Part shown: piece after piece, positions 56,980-64,000 of the stretch | Numbering within the stretch: the stretch's first letter is position 1 | How the letters are laid out: each line of letters begins with the position of its first letter | Origin: Branchiostoma floridae | Lineage: Eukaryota; Chordata; Leptocardii; Amphioxiformes; Branchiostomatidae | Reading direction: 5' to 3' | Assembly: GCF_000003815.2 (NCBI RefSeq) | Contig: NC_049982.1 | Coordinates: forward strand, 29,174,177 to 29,238,176 | DNA: 64,000 bases | The notes under the pieces: generated by a model | What the model saw: the letters and a program-made list of their open reading frames with translations, nothing else | What the model was told of the DNA's origin: nothing | The model's database searches: none | Program-made: the position numbers and the translations under genes

Positions 56980-57482
56980 ACCTTCACTCATTAAATATCG
57001 CAAAGCATACATGTGGAAGTGAACACTTCAGTTGTTTTTTCCTTTTACATGGGACAAAATTGTCAGTCATCAAAACAACAAACATGCATGTTTGAAACTG
57101 AAAAATGGCCTCTTTGAAAACAGACAACTTTTTTCATTGAATTTTGTTTCACATACTCAAAGACATAGACATGTTAGAGATCTGAAAAAGTTGTCAAAAT
57201 TACAATGATTGCTTTAAGTGTCATTAGCATAAAGTATAATGTACATTAATTTTTCAGGTCTCAACTATTAGTGTTTGGGTTTTTGTCACATTTTTCTACT
57301 TTGTGGTATAAGGTTCCTATCCTTTCTTCTGACTACAGCATACAATTTATTTTGATTTGAAAAGATACTTTAAAAATCTAATTTTGGATAAACAATAATT
57401 CACTACACAGGGTTGTGCAATCAGGTCGCTGACTACTGCCCCTCTTGCCTGGAGTTCGAGACAAGTCAATCAAATCGTCAAC

Positions 57483-58226
57483 ATGGCGGAAGAAGTGTTT
57501 CCAATCCACGAAGCTGACAGCATGCTCTCACAATCTTCAGACGAGCTTTTCAAGCAGTACCCGCGCTCTGAAGAGGTCATCCGAGTGATTTGCAACGAAG
57601 ATGAACTTAAAGCAGCGTGGACGCTACGCGACAAGTGTTTTCCCGCGGACGAGTACGTATCGCTGGAGAGGTACCAAGAGCTCTACCGTGCGGCCCCGCA
57701 TCTCTTTTTCGGTTACTTCGACGGGGATAAAGTGCGAGGGTTTCTTCGCGGGGCGAGCCAGAAGGCCGACCACTTCGCTCCAGATTCCATAGGTACAGGA
57801 AATGTACATGACCCGGATGGTGAAACAATGGTCCTACATTTACTGTGTGTGGAGGAACAGTATAGAAGAAGGGGAATCGGCCAAGGGCTCATGAAAGCCT
57901 TCATCGATTATGTGAAAGCGAAGGAAACCAAGGTGAAGAGAATCATCCTCATCTGCCATGCAGAGCTCATCCCAGTCTACACCAGGGTGGGCTTCACCTT
58001 GGTCGGGAGGGCGGAGGTCAAGTTCGGGAAGCGGTCGTGGTACGAGTGTTGCCTGGACCTCACCACGTATGACTCGGCGGTGGCTGACGACGCTTTCCAG
58101 TCCAAATACGTCTCCATGACAACTGACAATGTTCCCGTGACAACGGGCAACGCCAACGGATCCACCATTTCCGTGGAGAGTGAAGAAGAGTTCGAGGAAC
58201 TCAAGGCTCTAGACTACAGTGATTGA
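57483..58226 (+). CDS. AANAT-like GNAT acetyltransferase 1
   Basis: A 247-residue frame from MAEEVFPIHE, the first ATG after a 3' splice site at 57410. The GNAT fold is clear: VLHLLCVEEQYRRRGIGQGL holds the acetyl-CoA loop (R/QxxGxG, about 128-133), then HAELIPVYTRVGFTLVG with Tyr166 at the place of the catalytic tyrosine of arylalkylamine N-acetyltransferase. His119 is the only histidine where vertebrate AANAT has two. The FGKRSWYEC ending is like the non-vertebrate AANAT type. Residues 1-30 and the acidic tail after 200 (EEEFEELKAL) are extra; no PKA/14-3-3 regulatory sites of the vertebrate enzyme are evident. It probably acetylates arylalkylamines or polyamines; the true substrate is not known. 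AANAT gene expansion has been reported in amphioxus. The coding region is G/C-rich and unbroken. Confidence 0.9.
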   Translation: MAEEVFPIHEADSMLSQSSDELFKQYPRSEEVIRVICNEDELKAAWTLRDKCFPADEYVSLERYQELYRAAPHLFFGYFDGDKVRGFLRGASQKADHFAPDSIGTGNVHDPDGETMVLHLLCVEEQYRRRGIGQGLMKAFIDYVKAKETKVKRIILICHAELIPVYTRVGFTLVGRAEVKFGKRSWYECCLDLTTYDSAVADDAFQSKYVSMTTDNVPVTTGNANGSTISVESEEEFEELKALDYSD

Positions 58227-58427
58227 CCTGTAACCTTTGACCTCAAGGTCACCCCATGTAGTTCTATTGATTGCAGCAAAGAAGCTACAGCTGAAATCAT
58301 TTTGGCATATAATTTTGCAAAATGCAGTCTTTGATATTTCATCAAAAATAAGTATAAGGCAAATGTATATAAAGTGGAAGCTTGCTATTTTCTGTTCAAT
58401 ACTTATCCGGAATGTTGTAATATTGTA

Positions 58428-58502
58428 GCCTGGTATCCAGTCCAAAAATACATGTAGAAAGGACAGAAGAGACTCGGCAGCTATAGTGCGGATATCAGGC
58501 TA
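58428..58502. mobile_element. Very short MITE in AANAT-like 1 3' region
   Basis: 'tagcctggtatccag' and the inverse of 'tagcctgatatccgc' bound about 75 bp. The end sequence resembles the MITE at 32830. Confidence 0.45.
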
Positions 58503-59345
58503 CAGTGGATGTAGGTTTGGACATTGTATTGTTCTCAGGCATGCAAAATCATTTGTTCGGGACAGTTAGCAATTCCAACAGACCTTCAATCTGTGCCTTC
58601 ATTCCAAAGTACTAAATGGTATTGGAAGGTCGACTTCTGCCAGTATACTATATATGCAATGTTAATAGTTACCTTTAAGAATATGTACTAGTATGTAATG
58701 CCCTGAAAAACATAAAACAAAGGAATTGATTGATAGTTGTTCATTAGTTGATAATGCTAAATCACTATTTGAAGATATTATATGTACATGTTAATATTTT
58801 CCAATTTGTCATAAGTAATGTTTTTGTCATGGGTAATTAAGGTGAGGGGTCATATCATATATATATTATATCATCTGCACCATCAGGCCAAGTCAATAGT
58901 CAATACTACTCTTACATTTATTATACATATTAGTACATGTATAGTGAAATATATACAGAATATTGTTAGTGATTCACATATATCGTAAAAGCACATGTCG
59001 TATGATATTTTCTATGAAGAGATAGGCAATTGGCATCCAGTAGCACCGATATAGCAATAAAATTATATTCAGGCAAAAGGCAATAAAATTATATTCAGGT
59101 ATATGTATTGTAATCAGACCAATTGATTGATGCAGTAATCAATTTACTATGTATACCCATGGATATTGTATGATACAAAAATCAGAAGAAAGCAGACATT
59201 CCATACTTGAAGACGTTGATTAAAGCTAACAGCTGGATAATTACTACATACTTTTTTAATAATAATTAATAATTAATAAGTTTGAAGCTTTCACAGTCTT
59301 ATCGGAAACATAGATAATAGTAGCGCTGAAGAGAAGTTCCCAATA
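58503..59345. other. Spacer, no gene seen
   Basis: A/T-rich intergenic DNA with TA-rich stretches near 58855-58870 and 59255-59280, and a duplicated 'gcaataaaattatattcagg' at 59053-59098. Confidence 0.5.
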
Positions 59346-59738
59346 CACCTTTCTCACGCGGCGGCCATGATAGATCTAAAACGAGTTCAATGTGGCAAAC
59401 AAAAGGCTGTCCATCATAATTAGCAGTTCGACCAATGGTAGCCTGCCAATTAGGAAATCGACCAATAAGTGAATGGCTGCAAATTCGTTAAAAATTTGCA
59501 TTATTATGTTTTTATTTTGCATCTCTTAAGGGACTATGGGGTCAGTCTACACTACTCTAAATTGCTACATCTTTCGGTGCATAACACTTCTTGTAATATT
59601 TATTATTCTATCTTATATCATGAAAATTTGTGGGGTTTGGGGGAAAATTAAATGGGACCTGATTTTAGAAATAAGTTTTGTCTGTTTGCCTCATTGACCT
59701 CTTCTTCGATCTATCATGGCTGCCGCGTGAGAAAGGTG
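59346..59738. mobile_element. TA-flanked MITE, 393 bp
   Basis: Ends are CACCTTTCTCACGCGGCGGC and the inverse of CACCTTTCTCACGCGGCAGC, continuing to about 30 bp with a single mismatch. TA lies outside both ends (59344-59345, 59739-59740). Tc1/mariner-type. Confidence 0.8.
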
Positions 59739-60198
59739 TATGCTGTAGAGTTTTCTGTGCTTCTCTTATTCTACTTAATGGTACTTTACTTTGCTTTTAT
59801 TTGTCTATTCACACAAGTTATATAGCCTTACAAATGTTAATGTAAAACACAGTGCAGTGTGGATTGATTTCTCATATGCAAATGTATGTATACTTTTTTT
59901 CTGCAAAGTAACATGATCACAATTATTTGTTAATATAACAAAATGACATTGTAAATGTGTAATTATTCTTTATGGTAACAATGACAACTTACTGGTAATG
60001 CAATATACTCAACTATGTAGCAAGACTTCTTGTGCAAACATTTATTCAAACCTTATGATGGGTATTAAAGTAAGTATGACAGTTATGGTTGTGTGAGGCA
60101 TTGTATTTTTCCCTTGGCTGTTTTTCAGAGTACCAGACTGAAGCCTTCAGAATTGAAATTACTTCAGATCGTAACAGTCAACTTCAAACCGCCGAGAC

Positions 60199-60690
60199 AT
60201 GGCGGAAGGGAACGTACGGCCGCTCCAGTGTGGCGAGGAAGTTGAGCAAGCTTCTATACTGGAGTACGCTGGGTATCCAGCAGACGAGGCCGCGTCGTTA
60301 GACACCCTACAGGCGAGACACACCGCAGAGAGCCGGCTCTTCATTGGCTACTTCGAAAACGAAAAGCTGTTAGGTTTCGTCTGTGCCACGAGCACTGATG
60401 CAGATCGCTTAACCGAAGAGTCCATGCACACCCACATACCTCATGGTGAAACAATCTGCATACATTCTGTATGTGTTGACCAAGGTGTACAGCGTCAAGG
60501 AATAGCGACTAAACTACTGAAGGAGTTTGTTCACAAAGTGAAAGGTAGTTTTCCCGAGGCTAAGAGAATATGTCTGCTATGTCACGAGTATCTGATCCCT
60601 TTGTACACCAAGGCAGGGTTCGTTCTAGTCGGGCTGTCAGAAGTTGTGCACGGTAAAGAACCGTGGTATGATTGTGTTATGGAGTTATGA
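60199..60690 (+). CDS. AANAT-like GNAT acetyltransferase 2
   Basis: A 163-residue frame from MAEGNVRPLQ, after a 3' splice site (ctgtttttcag, exon from 60129); the upstream exon was not identified. CIHSVCVDQGVQRQGIATKL gives the acetyl-CoA motif (QRQGIA, 98-103) with His89, and HEYLIPLYTKAGFVLVG carries Tyr136 in the catalytic position. HGKEPWYDC near the end is typical of non-vertebrate AANAT. It lacks the N-terminal extension and acidic tail of gene 1 and is close to a minimal AANAT domain. AATAAA follows at 60715-60720, 25 bases beyond the stop, a good polyadenylation signal. The tandem head-to-tail pair implies local duplication, but the two differ at most positions, so the duplication is old. 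Confidence 0.9.
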   Translation: MAEGNVRPLQCGEEVEQASILEYAGYPADEAASLDTLQARHTAESRLFIGYFENEKLLGFVCATSTDADRLTEESMHTHIPHGETICIHSVCVDQGVQRQGIATKLLKEFVHKVKGSFPEAKRICLLCHEYLIPLYTKAGFVLVGLSEVVHGKEPWYDCVMEL

Positions 60691-60714
60691 TCTATATTGC
60701 ACAATGTACCGTTA

Positions 60715-60720
60715 AATAAA
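60715..60720 (+). terminator. Polyadenylation signal of AANAT-like 2
   Basis: AATAAA, followed by a T/G-rich stretch (gttgtgtttggt) at 60721-60732 as expected downstream of a cleavage site. Confidence 0.6.
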
Positions 60721-60732
60721 GTTGTGTTTGGT

Positions 60733-61539
60733 AAAAGCATGTTAAAGTCACAATAGGGACAACTATTAGCAATAAATCATGATCACATATCCACGCAGTG
60801 TATATCAATCATTAGCATCGATTCCTATTGGTACAGCCAGAATGTCATAAGCCTGGTGTAGAAAACCAACGAGTGAGCAAAGGGAATGAGGTGGTTATAT
60901 CAAAGGACCACGCGTTTTTTCTCTAGGTGTATATGGTATAAGTTTATGGTAAAAAGCTCGCTCAGTCGGTGCGTGATGCAGTGACCACTTCACTTACTCT
61001 GTGGTTCATTTGGTGCCTATGTGTCATTGGTCAGGCGTTATATCAACGTTAACACTATGGAAAAATTGGGTCTTACTTTACCTTATAATTACTTAAAAGT
61101 GGGTCCTTAATCAAAATAAATCATATAGACTGTGGTATGAGCCCAAAGCAGATGTGACGGAAAACCATTCAGCCCTTCCGACAACAGTGGGTCCGTAAAA
61201 ATTTTCTACCACATTCCCAAACAATGGCCATTGAAAGACTGTTTTGTAGAAAAAAATTACTACCCTTTTACCTTGCCTATCTTAACCTATCCTTGAATCC
61301 GGTTCCGCTGGCATGATGCCTTAAAAAGGATCATTCCACAGCGGAATGGAGTTTCGAAAAAGTCCAAGGAACGTACAGCTACATGGCAGGTCACAGACAC
61401 AAAGACTACGGCCTTATAGTTCACAATTGCAGAGTCCACGACGAATGATAAAAGAACCCCCGTGGCTTTGGCAGTTGTTGGCAGTCCATGTATAGGCACA
61501 AAGTCCATAAAGTGTTATAGTTCACACCTGCAGAGTAGG
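60733..61539. other. Spacer, no gene seen
   Basis: Unique-looking intergenic DNA. A short phrase ('ttatagttcaca..tgcagag') occurs twice at 61412-61434 and 61516-61536, leading into the satellite array. Confidence 0.45.
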
Positions 61540-62690
61540 CAGAAAGCCATTTGAGTACTAAAAATTACTTTTCTACAAGGCTCGCTAACGAATGAAGGTT
61601 CCCCTTGGCGAAGCAGCTAACCGAACCCTTTGGTAACCGCAAACTGACCCCATACGATGGACTTCCAGAATCTTAAACATAATGTGCGTTACTTTTGGCA
61701 CTTGAAGTTCATAGAAAAACACGTAACGAGTAGACAGAAAGCAATTTGAGTCCTAAAAATTACTTCCTTACTTTTCTACAAGGCTCGAAAGCGAATGAAG
61801 TTTCCCCTTGGCGAAACCGTTAAGCGAACCCTTCGGTAACCGTTAAGTGACCCCATACGATGGAACTTCCAGAATCTCAAACAAAATGTGCGTTGCTTTT
61901 GTCACTTGAAGTTCATCGTAAAACCCGTAACGAGTAGGAAGAAAGCAATTTGAGCACTCAAAATTACTTCCTGACTTTTCTACAAGGCTCACTGTAGCAA
62001 ATGAATAAAGTTTCCCCTCGGCGAAACCGCTAAGCGAACCCTTCGGTAAACGTAAAGTGACCATATACAATGGAACTTCCAGAATCTTAAACAAAATGTG
62101 CGTTACTTTTGTCACTTGCATTTCTGAGTAAAACCCGTAACGAGTAGGCAGCAGCAATTTGAGTACTCAAAATTACTTCTTGACTTTTCCACAATACTCG
62201 GAAGCGAAAAAAGTTTCCCCTTGGCGAAACTGCTGAGCGAACCCTTCGGTAACCCTAAAATGACCCCATACGATGGAACTTCCAGAATCTTGAACAAAAT
62301 GTGCGTTGCTTTTGTCATTTGCATCTCGTAGTAAAACCCGTAACAAGTAGGCAGAAGCAATTTAAGTACTCAAAATTACTTCCTGACTTTTCTACAAGGC
62401 TCGAAAGCGAATAAAGTTTCCCAATAGCGAAACCGCTAAGCGATCCTTTCGGCAACCGCAAAGTGACCCCATACGATGGAACTTCCAGAATCTTAAACAA
62501 ATTGTGCGTTACTTTTGTCACTTTAAATTCAAAGTAAAACCCGTAACGAGTAGGCAGAAAGCAGTTTGAGTGCTAAAAATTGCTTCCTGACTTTTCTACA
62601 AGGCTCGAAAATGAATGAAGTTTCCCCTTGGCAATACCGCTAAGCGAACCCTTCAGTATATAACAGCAAAGTGACTCTAACTATGCTTAG
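61540..62690 (-). repeat. Satellite family A, reverse orientation, about 6 units
   Basis: Units of about 180 bp contain 'ttctacaaggctcg', 'gcgaaaccgctaagcgaacc', 'gaccccatacgatggaactt' and 'aaaacccgtaacgagtaggc'. Their reverse complement aligns with family A at 17.6-18.9 kb (for example cgtatggggtc, gcgaacc, gtagaaaagtaa, aagtaacgcaca). Minus-strand open frames here are repeat artefacts. Confidence 0.92.
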
Positions 62691-64000
62691 GCGTAACAGC
62701 TAGCTCCTTTTTTGAAGCACCGCCTGTCACGGCAACGGCTAGGGGGATGACTTAATGACGCGATTGTAGCTTAGGCTTCAAGTTCCGGCCTGACAAGCTT
62801 GGTATGGTTGGAAAGGTTGCTTAGCAAGGAATCGAAAGATGCAAACCGCAAAATGTTGTGATACTTCCTTCTCGAGATATTCTTGAGCATATGGGCTCTG
62901 TTTAGGCGCAACCTCTAGCTCCTTTTTTTGGAAGCACCGCCTGTCACGGCAACGGGTAGGGGGATGACTTAATGACGCGATTGTAGCTTAGGCTTCAAGT
63001 TCCGGCCTGACAAGCTTGGTATGGTTGGAAAGGTTGCTTAGCAAGGAATCGAAAGATGCAAACCGCAAAATTCTCCGATACTTCCTTCTCGAGATATTCT
63101 TGAGCATATGGGCTCTGTTTAGGCGCAACCGCTAGCTCCTTTTTTTGGAAGCACCGCCTGTCACGGCAACGGCTAGGGGGATGACTTAATGACTTAATGA
63201 CTTAATTGTAGCTTAGGCTTCAAGTTCCGGCCTGACAAGCTTGGTATGGTTGGAAAGGTTGCTTAGCAAGGAATCGAAAGATGCAAACCGCAAAATGTTG
63301 TGATACTTCCTTCTCGAGATTTTCTTGAGCATATCGGCTCTGTTTAGGCGCAACCGCTATCTCCTTTTTTTGGAAGCACCGCCTGTCACGGCAACGGCTA
63401 GGGGGATGACTTAATGACTTAATGACTTAATTGTAGCTTAGGCTTCAAGTTCCGGCCTGACAAGCTTGGTATGGTTGGAAAGGTTGCTTAGCAAGGAATC
63501 GAAAGATGCAAACCGCAAAATGTTGTGATACTTCCTTCTCCGAGATTTTCTTGAGCATATCGGCTCTGTTTAGGCGCAACCGCTATCTCCCTTTTTGGAA
63601 GCACCGCCTGTCACGGCAACGGCTAGGGGGATGTCTTAATGACTTAATTGTAGCTTAGGCTTCAAGTTCCGGCCTGACAAGCTTGGTATGGTTGGAAAGG
63701 TTGCTTAGCAAGGAATCGAAAGATGCAAACTGCAAAATTCTCCAATACTTCCATCTCGAGATATTCTTGAGCATACGGACTATGTTTAGGCGCAACCGCT
63801 TTCTCCTTTTTCTGGAAGCACCGCCTGTCACGGCAACGGCTAGGGGGATGACTTAATGACGAGATTGTAGCTTAGGCTTCAAGTTCCGGCCTGACAAGCC
63901 TGGTATGGTTGGAAAGGTTGCTTAGCAAGGAATCGAAAGATACAAACCGCAAAATTCTCCAATACTTTCTTTTCGAGATATTTTTGAGCATACGGTTTAG
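62690..64000 (-). repeat. Satellite family B-like array, about 6 units, runs off the window
   Basis: Units of 217-226 bp contain 'aggcgcaaccgctagctcct', 'gaagcaccgcctgtcacggc', 'ggcctgacaagcttggtatg' and 'cgagatattcttgagcatat'. The reverse complement resembles family B at 18.9-19.9 kb ('gaatatctcg', 'gcggtttgc', 'ataccaag.ttg'). The units are very uniform, so the array is young. Some units have an extra 'acttaatg' repeat. Confidence 0.93.

Larger units (their letters stand above)
54540..57410. other. Presumed first intron of AANAT-like 1
   Basis: It contains a G-rich tract at 55390-55425, a CTGTAAA-type MITE remnant at 55140-55340, a SINE-like copy at 56335-56480 and a hAT MITE at 56617-56979. 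No coding exon is recognised. Confidence 0.45.

Noticed and set aside
61843-62521. Repeated minus-strand open frames (LPKGSLSGFA-like) in the satellite
   Set aside because: They follow the satellite period and are broken between units; this is a repeat artefact, not a repeat protein.
17580-64000. Satellite blocks as long terminal inverted repeats of a 46-kb element
   Set aside because: Inverted ends would read A-B ... B'-A'. The right block reads A'-B', so mirror symmetry is absent.
1-64000. Prokaryotic features, CRISPR arrays, operons
   Set aside because: Gene structure is spliced and eukaryotic; tandem repeats here lack the short repeat/unique spacer pattern of CRISPR.

Overview
This window reads as nuclear DNA of an invertebrate deuterostome, most likely a cephalochordate (amphioxus, Branchiostoma). 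The inference rests on spliced genes with animal-type GT/AG borders, a tandem family of KLHL24-like BTB-Kelch genes, a TAPT1 orthologue, two non-vertebrate-type AANAT-like acetyltransferase genes, and very dense small DNA transposons. Five runs of N (11557-11656, 25456-26120, 36022-36250, 45530-46192, 48925-49024) show a draft assembly.

Region 1 (1-33.6 kb) is a minus-strand tandem array of KLHL24-like genes. A broken copy lies at 2.0-2.5 kb. Four near full-length copies follow: 4484-6186 (one frameshift), 9422-11131 (intact), 20687-22393 (intact) and 24800-27134 (interrupted by a gap with a frameshift on each side). Each copy has its whole coding region in one exon, preceded by a conserved 3' splice site about 12 bases before the ATG. 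Three copies have a plausible untranslated first exon with a donor, and all four have a shared upstream promoter block that pairs an E2F/GC-rich motif with a DR1-like nuclear-receptor motif. The spacers are full of PIF/Harbinger-type MITEs, a larger TTA-flanked element with a nested LINE fragment, and tandem satellites (17.6-19.9 kb).

Region 2 (33.85-38.79 kb) is bounded by 27-bp perfect inverted repeats and a 7-bp direct repeat. It is best explained as one DNA transposon of about 4.9 kb carrying an internal satellite of about 182 bp and a nested TTAA-flanked MITE.

Region 3 (40.6-53.9 kb, minus strand) is TAPT1. I could trace 13 coding exons to consistent splice sites, giving 645 codons in frame. 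Exon 7 exists in two diverged versions (46561-46630 and 45126-45195), both 70 nt and in the same phase. Using both would create an immediate stop, so they look like mutually exclusive alternatives. This is the most interesting feature of the window.

Region 4 (54-60.7 kb, plus strand) holds two AANAT-like GNAT acetyltransferase genes, the first possibly sharing a bidirectional promoter with TAPT1. The right end (61.5-64 kb) returns to satellite DNA: the two repeat families of 17.6-19.9 kb reappear in reverse orientation.

The genes do not form a single pathway. The KLHL proteins are expected to be Cullin-3 ligase adaptors, TAPT1 is a multipass membrane protein tied to the ER/Golgi and cilium base, and the AANAT-like enzymes acetylate arylalkylamines or related amines.
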